Shown here piece after piece: positions 1 through 13,834 of a DNA stretch of 64,000 bases. Position 1 is the first letter of the stretch. Each line of letters starts with the position of its first letter. Below the pieces are notes generated by a model that had not been told where the DNA came from, ran no database searches, and saw nothing but the letters and a program-made list of their open reading frames with translations. The DNA comes from Aldrovandia affinis. Taxonomy: Eukaryota; Chordata; Actinopteri; Notacanthiformes; Halosauridae. The translations under genes were made by a program, and so were the position numbers. The stretch is taken from contig JAINUG010000194.1 of assembly GCA_029706075.1 (NCBI GenBank), positions 1,240,001 to 1,304,000 of the forward strand, given 5' to 3'.

Positions 1-1240
1 TAAATCATTAAGCTGCGCTGCGCGGTTGAATCGCTCTACGATGCGGGCTGCTGTAAAATCAGGGGAAATAATTGTAAAAATGTATAGCGACTGCTGTATA
101 GCGATTTTTGACGAAGAGTTTTTGGAGCAGTTGTACACAATGCCTCATTTGGCAAAGATAAGAGTGCGTAAGAATGATTTGATGTGACATCAGGCATTCA
201 ATTTTTTTCTGTGAGATCTGGATTATGATCGGGGGGTCGGGGGAGTTGAGAATTGTAAGGACCGTGCTCTAATTGCGGTGGAAATAAACCCTGGCGCTAA
301 ATGAGCGGGCAGAACCGAGGTCCTGGTGTGTGACTGCCAAGTGGCTGTAGTCGGCGTTTGAACTTCGTGAGAATCGGTCGAGCGCGCGCATGGGAAGACA
401 ATGAGATCACAGCAGCATTAGCCTATGTGAATCGCCGGGTGCTGCGAGTGTACAGTTCACGGTCATATGTTGATTGCACTGAAAAGTAAAATCGTATTTG
501 AATCTATAAATATATGACTTTGAATTCGATTTTTTTATAACGTAAACCACATTGGACAGTCAACTGGAAAACTTTTCATGACGTCACTGACCTGTAAAAA
601 TCAGGGTTCGGCATGTGATACCCCGGCATAGCCAGTTTGCGCTTGATTATTCCACCAAAAAAACGTTCATTATTTTAAAAAATGACCTTTATGCGAACGA
701 TCTTTTTCCCCCCAGTGTAGGCCTTAATAATATAGAGATAAACACAAATTATTGCTGTTTTGTACTAAGTCCGTACTAAGTTATGTACTGGTGTACTAAA
801 TGTATATTATTGGCCTACTTTGATTTCCTTTTGCTCAGATCAATAAATCAAAATGATGATTTTTTTAAAGTTACTAACCCTTTTCGATATGAAACAGTGA
901 CCTCTTAACATTTACTACATAAAAAAACGTTTTTGTGTTTTATAGTGGCACTCGGATTACTTCCCCAGTTTGGATTTTTTTTCCAGTCAAACGCTGCTCA
1001 GAGTATGAATCTTTTAGGCCGCAGGTCCAGAACCTCAGTTACCCACTTAACATGTGCTGCAACTACAGGTGGTCATCTTCTATATTATTTACTTACACAA
1101 CATACACCTTATCAATGATTTTTGTGTGGTGTTCTGTATCTCGTTTATACTATGTGCATGTTTTGGTAATTTTGGTACGGGTGAAAGGTACAGCAATAGT
1201 GTACAAGCACTGTGAGTAAAAATTTATAAATAATATTGTC
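1..1240. other. non-coding stretch, nothing recognised
   Basis: AT-rich sequence with short open frames only and no splice-flanked peptide I recognise. No terminal repeats, microsatellite of note or RNA gene is visible. It is probably intronic or intergenic DNA upstream of the DAB1 start exon. Confidence 0.5.
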
Positions 1241-1306
1241 TCAATGGGGTATGAACCCACAGCCCTGAAATCCAATGTCTGTTGCTCTAACCACTACACC
1301 ACATAC
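1241..1306 (-). repeat. tRNA-like SINE head
   Basis: On the minus strand the sequence reads like the 5' part of a tRNA: an A-box-like TAGTGGTTAGAGCA is followed by a B-box-like GGTTCATACCCC about 35 bases later. Such a pair is the internal RNA polymerase III promoter of tRNA genes and tRNA-derived SINEs. The acceptor stem does not close and there is no obvious 3' tail, so a decayed or 3'-truncated SINE head (or tRNA pseudogene) is more likely than a functional tRNA. Confidence 0.5.
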
Positions 1307-3751
1307 TTGTTGCACATCAAAATGGTTCCTGGAGGTTCAGGTGGTTCTTTTAGCTAATAGTGGAAGAAGAATGTAATGTATATTCTTATAATGAGTAATC
1401 TCATAAATTATGACACATAGCTATCTGCACATTTCCACATGAGTAATCACCTCATTCGCAATCTGTCTGTGTACCACTTTGGAGGCCGTTTCACATTATG
1501 TTTTCTGATTTACAGTCCCACGCTCTCTTTGTCTGTTGCCTGTGTATTATATCAATTCATGCCATGTTGAGGTGTTTCAGATCCATATATTTGATCTTAC
1601 CGGCAAAACAGGAAAACATTATCACTATGGAAAAAAAAGAGAAAAAATATCGCCATTGGTTTCCCTGATCATTAGCATTTGTTTTTTTCTTTTATTTTGG
1701 CCACTGCCACAGTCTGATTGGCATACCATCTATGTTGAACCAGTGCCACAGGGTTGCCATATTGAGTCCATGTGTCGTCTCCCGAGTTTTCATTTTTAGC
1801 TGAGGAAAGGCCATTCACTTCAGCTTGTATGAGCCCAGCACGCGACAATGTGTCTCCATAGAAACCTCTCGCATTGTGTGTAAACCCACAAAGGCAACAT
1901 TGTTTTGCTCTTTCACTTACTCACTTATTCATTTTGGTTTTTGTACTTTGATTTGGAAAATGTAGCAGTGGGGAGGAAGCTTCTGTATGGGGAAAATGGT
2001 CTCATAGCCCTTAGTTCCACAAAATGGCAACTCCAACCAAGTATTGTAAGCGACTGACATCCTTCACATGAGAGGGATCAGAGTTGTAGCCCACAAAATC
2101 TCTGTCAGGACACAAAGCAGCTGTGTTGACATGGGTCATGGAAACCTGCCACCTTTGCTAATCACGAATCCTGCTCAAAATGATTCCTGCGCAATCGCTA
2201 TTATTGCTCTGTTGTACTATTGTACCATAATCAATCAGATGATCTCAAATTAGGGCAGCCACCATCATAAAAATACCAGATCATTTTAAAGTGAGGTGTC
2301 GTTCTGTGTGACCTGCTCCGTTGGGATACCTGATGATGTCAGCAGTATGCGTGCTTTTCATCACACGACGTGAGTGTGAATTTCAGCAGTAGGAGCAATT
2401 TGTCTGTATTTCTCCTGCATCCTGTGAGTTGTGCACTTTTCCCTTCCTGCTAAGGAACATGCATCGATTCGACACAAGATACTATCCATTGTACACAAAA
2501 TAGCCCCCTGGTACGCATGTTCCTACTGTGTGCTACCTGTTAGCTGTAGTGAGTCATCAGGCCCGTTACATCTCAGCTGTGTCACGTTGTAAAACCCAGC
2601 AGCGTCTGGCTTTCCTCTGACTGCAGAGGGAGAGCTGAACAGATTGGTGTAACTGATGGGTGCTATTTGAATGATCACACCCTCTTTTCACATGCTACCA
2701 AAGGCTATGAAACGTGAGCAATATCTGATGAGAAAAAGGTGAATGACTCTTATTATTTATATGACAGACATTCTTATCTATGGTGACTTCAAGAGCTTCA
2801 GAAGCTGCACGTGCACGAGTACAATTCAATGCAAATTAAAGACCGTGGAGTGAATAGTATTACCATTCACAACTGCTAAAACATAATCACAGCTCATAAT
2901 GGTTATACCAGAAATATAATGATGCAGTGCAATTTTATTCAAGGTAGACACATTATAATCATCAAAATAATGTAGCCTTTGTTGTGATCCCAGAATGAAG
3001 TTGCTACTTGTTTATTTTGCTCAATCATTACGCTGGAAAGGATGGCAGCCATTTTGAACTCATGTGAAGTCATGTGCATTTCTGTATTGATTTAAAAGCC
3101 AGAGCAAGTAGTCTGTTTGAACACCAGCAGCCGTGGAATTACTATGATAATGAGTTTATCCTGTAGATTGCTAGTACTGTATTTATTGTAGAATAGATTT
3201 TCATCAGCAATCGTATATCAGTTGGCCTCTGGACTCAAAAAGTCCAAAAGAGTGCCAAGCCAAATAGAGAGCAAGAGAATTTCTGCAAACACATCTCACT
3301 GGTGGGGGGAGCCTTGACCAGTGTACTCACTGTCCTCCCCATCGATTTCTCAGCTTTGTGTGACATTATCAGGAACCTTAATTGGATGTCAGGAATGCCT
3401 CTACTGAGAAATAAAACATACAAAAAACCTGTGGAAGAGCTTGTGTGATATTTTTCCTGCACTAAGATTACAAGGAAGGCTTGCCATAGGTGTGTCTCTC
3501 TCTGGGCAAGAGCAGGTCCATCAGAAATATTGTATTCATTTATTTTTGGGGGTCAGAATTTGAGGCTTGCTAAATTGGAGCAATCTGTGTTCACAAACAA
3601 GAAAGAAACACAATACAAAAAACACGACAAACATCCATCAGTGGTGTACTTCGGATCGACGCCACATTCCATGTGATCTGTAGGAGGCAGGTGCCTGTGA
3701 ACTGTCTGCAACTTTACCATTCATTACAAATATAACAATGGTGGGAGATAC
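1307..3751. other. non-coding stretch, nothing recognised
   Basis: About 2.4 kb of AT-rich, low-ORF sequence. I see no transposon termini, exon with splice sites, or tandem array. A small palindromic core ACGTGCACGT-like patch near 2808-2818 is too short to interpret. Confidence 0.45.
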
Positions 3752-3913
3752 GTGGTTCTGTGTGGCTCAGTAGGTAGAGCATGGCACTGACAACGCTTAG
3801 GTTGTGGGTTTGATTCCCGCTGGGACCACATGTACTGAAAAATGAATGCATTCACTACTGTAAGTCGCTTTGGATAAAAGCGTCTAATAAATGGCATATA
3901 TTATTATTATATT
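3752..3913 (+). repeat. tRNA-derived SINE with L2-type 3' tail (copy 1)
   Basis: The head contains a tRNA-like A box (GTGGCTCAGTAGGTAGAGC) and B box (GGTTTGATTCCC). The 3' part ends with the conserved fish LINE-2/UnaL2-type tail (GTCGCTTTGGATAAAAGCGT) followed by a short TTA-repeat terminus. In such SINEs the shared tail is what the L2 reverse transcriptase recognises. A closely similar copy lies at 52282-52443 in the same orientation. No clear target-site duplication could be read. Confidence 0.85.
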
Positions 3914-5252
3914 AGATGCGAGTCCATGGCTGTGTGTGCAGTGGTGCATCTGTGGGGCTGGGGGCCGGGGGTGAGCAGTGGCACGTGGGTAAAAGCATGC
4001 TGGGGTATGCTCTGATAATCTTCTTAAAACACTGACAGTCTGTCTGTGGTCTCTGGACCTCGGCCTGGGGTGGAGCAGCAGCAGCAGCAGGACTGGCATC
4101 AGGGCTGGACAGAGTGGGTCCCCATCAGCTTAAAACAGGCAAAGACCACCGCACTGGGACTTAACCACTTACGCACTTCATTTGTGTATGCCTGATATTT
4201 TATCCGGCTCTTTACCCTCACTGTCTATGCTCTTAACTGCAATTACTCTGTCATAGTATGCACATGCAAGTGCAAAGCTTTTTAAATGATCAGTTTCCCC
4301 CCCCTAGCATTCTCCAGTTATTTTCCAATTTATTTTTGCACAAATTATGTTGCAAATCAATCTGTTGTGAAGGGCTTATGGCCATTCTACCAAGGGTGAT
4401 GCGTTAGGCCACAGGAGTGTACGTCCTTAAACGTGTCAGTGTTGGCGTTGCCCAGAAAACGAAAGCATTAGAAATGTATGCTGAAATGTAGAATACGCAG
4501 GAGTCGCAGCGTATTAACGCTTCAATTAATTAGCGTTGCCTTACGTTCCTTATTGCCTGAACAGAGGAGGCTGCACAGAGTACCCTGCCTTCTCTTGGGG
4601 GACTGGCTCTTACAGAGGTAGTGCACTGCATTTTGAAAAGCATTCACTTCTGATGCGCGCTGCTCTCTGTAAGGCCCCGGTGGTATTCCGCATTCCTTTT
4701 GACATTTTACGGCAATACCAGGGATGGGAACGAAACAAAGCATAATAAATTACATTTTAATTTATGGGTTTCCCCCTTTAAAATTGTTGTAAAAAGAGCC
4801 ACATTTATCTCTTTTTGTGTTGCCACTTTATTCTGTTAGCACAAAAGGAAATTAATGCGGCCGGGTGTTATACGCTTGGGTAGGGGGGTTGTTGTTTTAC
4901 ATTTCCCAGTAGTGTACTTCTTTTGGCTGAGCGGAACACTTATCAGGCCCTTTGTTGACATCTTTTATTCCTTCAGAATTACCAGAAACCTCTGAAGCCA
5001 AGACTGAAGAAGGCAAGAGGACGTGTCCCATAAGATTTCAGCACTTGTGCGTCTTTTGTGCTTTTGGAATCCTTCAATTAGTTGCGCTTTTTGGTTTTCG
5101 CATTCACTTACATGTTAGTTTGCATTAAGAACAGCCCAATCATTTCTCTTTTCAAAAACAATGCTGCATATCTGAACGCACTCGTTGGCCTCGCGACCAT
5201 GGTCAGCTCGTACTTATTCTGGAACGGTCCTTTTTGTGGCTTAAAGAGCTGA
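3914..5252. other. non-coding stretch, short CAG run only
   Basis: No gene or complete repeat recognised. A short (CAG)n run of about six units sits at 4073-4091, in a GC-rich patch that begins right after the SINE. Confidence 0.45.
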
Positions 5253-5260
5253 ATTTTAAC
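5253..5260 (+). repeat. left target-site duplication of the hAT element
   Basis: The 8-mer ATTTTAAC here is repeated exactly at 6033-6040, immediately outside the other end of the element. Eight base pairs is the duplication length characteristic of the hAT superfamily. Confidence 0.85.
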
Positions 5261-6032
5261 TAGGGATGCTAATTTTAAGAAATGTACTTGATCGATCGTC
5301 GTCTACGTTAACAAAACAATTGATTAATCGAAAAATAAAAAAAAACAGCAAAATGTAGCGTATGACCGAGAATACAAAATGCGCTTTTTCCCCTCAATCA
5401 AAGCTTTACTCAAACTTTTGAGACACGAGCCTATTTTAACAGCATAAAACAATAAGAATTATGAAGGAAATTAAATGAAATACCATTCAGTAGGCCTAAC
5501 AATGAAAACAATATTCCTTTTGAAATTAAAAGGGCTGTCCGACAGCAGAGGCTTGGCAACTTGAAAAACGAACTAACTCGTCCCCTTACTGGTTTTTATT
5601 TAAGAATATAAGCATATCCACGTGTTCAGGGGTGAGCCGTGTGCGCAGCCTATTTACAGTAAGACCAGCCGCTGAGAAAACCCGTTCTGACGAAACCGAT
5701 GATGCATAAATACTGTCCTGGCAAAAAAAAAAAGGTATTCACCAAAAACTCGGAGAAATGCAGAAGTAACGTTGTGCTTAGTGAATTCAAGAGACCACGC
5801 TTTTGTCGGCTGAGGTAAAGTTAGGCTAAAAAAGTTTTGTCGTTGTAAATTGTTTATTTTGTCAATAAGGTTTTAACTGTTGTTTCAAAGCAATTTTATT
5901 ACTCTCACTAGAGTTTGTGCTATTGAACAACTCCGTGCAGTGCTGTGATACATAATCGTTAATTTGATATGGTTGATCGATCAAATTCTTAACAGCGATT
6001 AATCGATCATCGATTAATCACTAACACCCCTA
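5261..6032 (-). mobile_element. hAT-superfamily DNA transposon, internally deleted
   Basis: The 772-bp element begins TAGGGATGCTAA and ends with the imperfect inverse CTAACACCCCTA. Its subterminal regions are full of ATCGAT/GATTAATCG motifs, as in fish hAT elements. It is bounded by an exact 8-bp duplication (ATTTTAAC). The minus strand encodes the last part of a hAT transposase (5586-5717), so the element is a deletion derivative of an autonomous copy and is oriented on the minus strand. The catalytic domain and BED zinc finger are absent. Confidence 0.88.
5586..5717 (-). pseudogene. hAT transposase C-terminal dimerisation (hATC) fragment
   Basis: About 43 codons remain in one open frame on the minus strand, reading through [16 protein letters not shown] and [15 protein letters not shown] to a TAA stop (complement of 5586-5588). 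The SERVFS...AG and [11 protein letters not shown] patterns are the hallmark of the hATC dimerisation domain that closes hAT and ZBED-type transposases. Upstream of DSIYAS the frame is lost in an A-rich stretch, so the RNase-H-like catalytic core is missing. The fragment cannot transpose on its own. That the last exon is still open suggests a fairly young insertion or a short neutral period, which is inference. Confidence 0.85.
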
Positions 6033-6040
6033 ATTTTAAC
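6033..6040 (+). repeat. right target-site duplication of the hAT element
   Basis: Exact copy of the 8-mer at 5253-5260, directly abutting the CACCCCTA terminus. Confidence 0.85.
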
Positions 6041-8002
6041 TGATGGAATGCACCGAACGCGTTGCTCCGCTCAGGTAACGCATAACGGAATCTGACAGAC
6101 CGCTAGGCCGAAACAAACTTTCAGCGGTCAACTACCTTCTGCTTGCAAAAATAATTCTGTTTTGCTGCCGTGGGAAACAGACCCATTGATGCGCTGTGTG
6201 ACTGTGTCTTGAATGAAATTACTTCACAGTTCACTGCCATCAGTGCTTCGTACACTCTGCCATTATTCTCTCCCCACACAGCAGAACCAGTCTCACTGAG
6301 GCCATTGCAAAAAGCTATTATGTCTGGATACCACCATCATGTTCTTTGGAAAACGAGTATCAGGGTTCCTGCTCTCCGGACTGCTTTTGCTGTGCTGTGC
6401 CTACTTGTGATCTTACTATCAGTCTTGTGGAGTGCACGAGGAGGGGATGTCTGACTGGGATGATTACTAGCCAAATAAAAAAATGACCAGGTTAAACTGA
6501 GAAAATGGCTTCCACTGGATTGGTGGTAACCCTCAGAGAGTCCATTATAATTGCACTAGCAAGCATTGGTTTGCACATATTATTTTTGCAGCTGGAAAAA
6601 TTCATGATTTAGTTAGGTCCATTTTGAATGGGCGAGGAAGTAAGATTTGTTGAAAATCAGCAATGCAGGCACAGTGATTAAAGAATATCTGTAGCTGGGG
6701 TTCCCCAAACTTTAGGTTTTTATGGACCTTTCTGAATAATCACAATGCAGGCCTAGTATGTTGTACCGACCCAAACTAGATAAACGAACTAATGAATAGA
6801 TACGCTGCAAATGTGAAATGCCTAGGGCCATGCGTCTTCAGCAGCCGGGTTTCATTGCCTGTAATTCAGTTCAAATCTGCTATATGTCTTAATGGCGGCC
6901 ATACCGTAGCTGAATTATTCATGGTTCCTCTTTACATTGTAAAGGCATCATGCAGCTTAGCACTTTGGGGAAGTAAAAAAAAAAAAAGAGTTTAATGAGA
7001 AATATGAACAGCCATTGACAGGGAAGTGCATCAAGGGGATCAAACATCATTTGATATTCAATTCAATTCAATTCTATTGTATTATATTAATTTGTCAATT
7101 GCGTTCTTGATGAGCTCAGTGCTCATAATATTTAAATCTTTCAGTGTTCTATAGTTATTCCAGGAGATATCCTTGCATATTATTTCAGTGTCAACAGTGG
7201 AAATTTCTGATTTAGTATTTCTTTTCTCTTAATAATATGTAAAGATACAATTCGCCAGTTCGCAAATCATATTCTGTGAGTGGTAGGCGTTAATGTATTA
7301 TTGAGGCATTACCGTGAACAGTGCTGAATAAAATATGCACCTAAATATCAGTAGTCATGAGTACTGCTCCATGACTGGACATGCAATAATAACCATCATA
7401 TACTAAGTACATTACATTTGTTACTGAATGCTCAACAGGTGGCTTTATGGGGTGGCTATTTTGGCATCTTACTACTGGAGGACTGAATTACAGGCAAAAC
7501 CTCTGAAAACACAGGGCCCTAGTAATGTCACATCAGCCTGGCTGTCATTAGTTCACATTATAATTTTCTTCTCCCCTGGAATTGGCAAATTGTTACATTT
7601 TATATCACGATTGAAGTGCCATGATTGAAGAAATGTGTAGCTAGGTTTATTTAAACCTTTGCTCGGCCTTGAATAGCTTGTAGCAAATAAAGCATAATAA
7701 TATCGAAAAACATGGTCTTTTATATATCCAGTGCATCGCAGTATTGGACATAAATCCAATCCCTCTTTCTGTGGTAAAAGCTCACCAGTAATTTACATTC
7801 TGAACAGCTGTTATCAAATATGCTTGAGGAGTCTCCATTAGGAATCAATTGTCCAACAGAAACCTAATTTATTTACATGTGCACCTGCATAGACAAGGAT
7901 CAGAAAGACTATTGTGCATGGCGGCACTTATCCTATAATGAAGTACTTACTGAGTGCAGCAAGATGAAGGTCTATACACAGAAATGATCTGTGTGCTGTT
8001 GG
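6041..8002. other. non-coding stretch
   Basis: No exon or transposon recognised. Holds a short tandem (AATTC)n at about 7056-7076 and a 12-base A run near 6976. Confidence 0.45.
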
Positions 8003-8790
8003 TGTAATTTTGGTCTCGTCTGACCATAACGCTCAGTTCCAATCAGTTTGGCATTGGAACTCCCACCGGAACTGGGTGTTATTGGTAATTTGAGACCAAA
8101 ATTGACCTCATTGGCCATACACACCAGTGATGGGTTTTTGCATAGGAATGAGGATGCTTATGATGAAAATAGCCTATAGCTACGGTGGAATATGGTGATG
8201 GATCTTTGATGTTATGGGCTTGCTTTTCATCTACTGGCCCTCGGGCTCTTATTAAAGGTCAGTGAAATTATGAACTCCAGCAAGTACCAAGACATTTTGG
8301 CCAAAAACCTGTCTCCCTCTGCCAGGAGGCTGACACTTGGGATGATTGTCTTGCTGAAAGATCAATTTGCAGCCAAGTCGTACCTCAGAATCAACCACGA
8401 AATGATTAACTGACTACCATATTCCAATGGCCATCTCAGCCTCCGGACTGATTTGAATTGAAGAGGGTTGTCCACAAGCGCAGTCCGAAGGATCTGAAGG
8501 ATCTCACCTGAAGGATCTTGAAAGATTCTGTATGGAGGAATGGTCATAGATCCCCCACAATATGTTCACTAATCTCATAAAACACTATGGAGGGTTACAT
8601 GCAATACAGATTTATTTAGTTTTATTTTATTTTAAATAATTATTAGGGGTGTGAATAAAATATTACTTGTTAAAAAAAATATATTTTTCTCTGAGCAATT
8701 GTATTAGGATTAAATAATATAATTTTCCAATTTCTTTGATCAAACACACTGTTGCTCATTACCTGTAGTGTTTATTTTATACAGCCTTTT
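8003..8790 (+). mobile_element. Tc1/mariner-like element remnant with foldback 5' end
   Basis: The plus strand carries fragments typical of a fish Tc1 transposase gene. There is a degenerate WSDET-type segment at 8068-8110, a stretch around 8280-8345, a C-terminal segment near 8400-8465 (nucleotide pattern TGGCCATCTCAGCCTCCGGA, matching the W-P-S-Q-P-P-D catalytic-region motif), and a 3' untranslated tail (TTTTTCTCTGAGCAATTG). Related sequence lies in opposite and mixed orientation at 22690-23190. Frames are broken throughout. The first 35 bases (8006-8040) form an inverted repeat with 8068-8103. Terminal inverted repeats were not located, so the borders are approximate. Confidence 0.7.
8006..8103. 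repeat. imperfect inverted repeat (hairpin) inside Tc1-like remnant
   Basis: Arm 8006-8040 starts AATTTTGGTCTC and ends CAGTTCC. Arm 8068-8103 is its imperfect reverse complement (GGAACTGGG ... GAGACCAAAATT), with a 27-base loop that itself contains the small palindrome TTCCAAT/ATTGGAA. The left arm is a reversed copy of part of the transposase gene. Confidence 0.75.
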
Positions 8791-10832
<2,042 letters not shown>

Positions 10833-11433
10833 TGACCACGGTGGCTCGCTGCATCCTCCTAGGATAAATAGGCCAGTCTCAGAGCCTGTCTGAAGCAGGG
10901 AGGATATTGATAACAGTGCAAGGTGGTGCTAGAGAATCTCGGTTCAAAGCTAATCTGCAGGATCTTTGCACTTCGGTTGAGGCCGGTGACTGATGTCTGC
11001 TGTATTTCTACCTTCAGCCACATGCGGGACCGCATTCGATTGAGCTGAAACTCATCTCCGTTCCTGTTATAGATTTTATTTGTAATTTTGCTTTTGTGGA
11101 TTGTCAGCAGCTCCCTGAAGGTGACAGCCAGTGTACATGACTGTCAGCATCACGTCTTACAAATTGAATGGGACGACGGCCTCTGTAAACGTCCTTTATT
11201 CAATCTGCCAGCGCTTTGCAATCAGGAGCTCTCCTTGTGTTTGTTTCTCCTTACGCCTTCTGATCTCCTGTAACAAACCTTTTTGATCAGTAGGTGAATT
11301 TTAACAGCTTAAGAGTTTTTGCACAGGGCCCAGGAGAATTTATGCCAGTCCAGCTGTGGGTGAGAATGAGACAACATTGGATGTGGTATTCATGGACTTG
11401 TAGGGGCGATAACAAGAGAAACCCCAACCCCAT

Positions 11434-11461
11434 GGAGGTTGGGGGTTGGGGGTTGGGGGGG
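11434..11461 (+). repeat. G-tract with quadruplex potential
   Basis: Three runs of five, five and seven G separated by TT spacers. The last run is long enough to supply two G-triplets, giving four stackable G-runs within 21 bases on the plus strand. Confidence 0.6.
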
Positions 11462-12339
11462 AGTTATATTCTGTTGTCGGAGGAACCATCATTCAGATGA
11501 CATTAAGTCCTGACTCGCCGTTGTTGCTAATATAGATCCCCTGGTTAACCATGTTGTCTTGGTTAGATTCCCTAATGCCAGCTAATCCTTCATTTTTAAT
11601 TGCCTGTGATCCTTGCCAATGGTGGGCGCTAAGCACAGTATTGGTTTTAGGTGAAATGGTGTGTGTGCTTCCTCCCTTTGACATCCTCACTGCAACATGC
11701 TTTGAGTTCCTAAAGCCACCCTTTGTTACAGCCAGGCTTTGCAATTATTGTGGTTCACTGTGCTTAATGGCGGAAGGAGGTGCCTCGGGTCTGTCCCAGG
11801 GCCTGTTCGGACCTTGTCACGGCTCCATGGACTGGCGTCTCAATAAAACGATCTCAACGAGCCCAGGTCATTTTCTCTTCCTCCGTGTTCATTGTCCTGT
11901 GTGGATGTATATCCAGCTCGGAGAGATCAGACACTCTGATTCTGAGCACAAAAACAGAGATAAGCGATAGCGATGCTGGTGGGGGGGTGCTCTGTAATTA
12001 GGTCTGGAGATCACATGAGCTCAGAGAGACAGCTGCGGGGAATTACAGAGCTAAGGAATGAAGCAGCACCTTTCAGAAATAGAGGTTTCAATCATCGGCA
12101 CGCTGGTAATTGTGCTCCTCGATCCAGTTTCAGTTCGCCTCCCAGAAGGCCACACTTGAGTGACCCACTTAGTAATGGCCCCTTTACTTTTTTTCTCTCA
12201 CAGGTGCGTTCAAGTAGACGAGCGAGCGGTGCATCTTCTAGACACACTTGGTTGGACGCGTTGAAGCGCAGCCTCTTTAGAAAGACCTCCCAGCCACACG
12301 GACCATAAGCAGCCCCCCTCATATTGTGATCACGATGTA

Positions 12340-12480
12340 GATAGTGCCTTCAATTAGCCTTGTCCGTTAATGCTATTAGTGCATTTCAGATAATTGTGCT
12401 TCAATAAAGTAGTGCATTGATATGCCTCGATAGCTGCGTTCAGTAACGTGCTAATAAGACGTGAAGATTAGGACGCGCGC
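12340..12480. promoter_or_regulatory. candidate conserved non-coding element
   Basis: Unique-looking AT-rich sequence with several homeodomain-type cores (CAATTAG, GTTAATGC, TAATTGTG, GCTAATAAG) and no repeat similarity within the window. The composition resembles developmental enhancers in large neural-gene introns. The call rests on motif density alone; no conservation could be tested. Confidence 0.2.
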
Positions 12481-13834
12481 GCAGCTGCGGCTCACGTGGG
12501 AACGAGATGCAGACGTCTCAGCCGATGGTTTCAACCTTTCATCAGCTGGCGCTGAAGTGGCGGTCCCGACGTGCCACAGACAACATCGCGGCGCTATAAA
12601 GTGGGATTAATGGGAGGACTGAGCAAATCCGAAGACCATCAGGATCGAATGGGAGCGAAAATGATTTCGGCCCCTCGCCCGTAATGAAGAGCCGCAGATT
12701 GGGGCGCGCGTGTCACGTGGAGCAATGAGCAGCCCCCTGAAAGGTGGTCCTGGAAGATAACCCACCGAACATGTGTTTGTGTCATTGGCGCGGCTGTAGG
12801 TGGCGGAATGGCTGCAATTATCTCCTCTGCAGGGAAATTAATTCATCCAACTGCATGCATGATTTAGAGGGAGTAGCTCTGTACACTGCTACCCCCCCCA
12901 GGACCCAGCAGAGATGGCGGGGCAGGAGAGCTGCGGGGTAACCCTCGCCACTGCTCACAGGCTTCTCTGTTACCGCAGACTCCTCTCTCCTCCAGCAGAG
13001 GCAGTCTCCGATTGGCCGGGGCCGAGGGAGAGATGGAAACGTAAGTTTCCCCCGACCCACACAGTGACTAAATCGATCGGGTCCCCCATAGTGGTGGGAG
13101 TTCCTTCTTTTTACCACTAGATGGCGAGTAGGCTCGAATAAGGAGCCCTGCCAAAGCAGTAGTGGTCCTGGGACACGCTGTTCTTGGTCCTCCACGTAGG
13201 AGGATATCTCATGCGTTCCCCTCCTTGGGGCGGGACAGTGGCAGCGTACAGGCAGCCTGCAGGTCCACCGAGGTAGAGAAAGTGTGGACAAGGAGCCTGC
13301 CCATCCGCCATTGACCTGGGAAGCTTAAAGTTAACTGCTTGGATTAATTCATAAATTTGGGGGCTAGCTCTCGGCACATTTAGCTGTGAAAGCTCCTTAA
13401 GTTCCAATCACAAGAGGGTTTCCGACCCATAAAGCACTGCTATTTCACAGAGCCTGAGCCCTTCTGGAAGGTGCTGAGATGGAACAATGTGGCGATCGTA
13501 ATGCCAGTGAGCTGAGGTGAAAAATAGCTCTGATTGTCATCGACTGCCACAGTAAATTCTGTTGAATTATTAGTCAACCGTCTGACTGATCTATAGATTT
13601 ACTTTTCCCTATCCTCTGCAGTGAACGCATGGAGAAATCCCATTTAGGCATGTGACATGGAGCCAAATTGTTAAATTTGATTACTATTGTGTGAAAATTG
13701 GTTTGAGGCGAGCCCTTTGCCTTTTCCAGCGATGTGGGATTTGTACTTTATGAATTATACCCCAAGTGGAAAAAATAAAAGGTGCTATTCGAGTTTGTTA
13801 AAAATATATATAATAATTATATACAGTATATATA

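Noticed and set aside
1241-1306. functional tRNA gene
   Set aside because: A and B boxes are present but the acceptor stem does not pair and the anticodon arm is imperfect; SINE head is likelier.
4073-4091. CAG repeat as a coding polyglutamine or expansion site
   Set aside because: Only about six units, and no exon around it.
11551-11970. 139-codon open frame overlapping others on both strands
   Set aside because: No domain and no splice sites; competing frames of similar length exist in the same place.
12818-13407. overlapping minus-strand frames of 157 and 96 codons
   Set aside because: Mixed GC-rich sequence with open frames in several registers; no protein similarity recognised.
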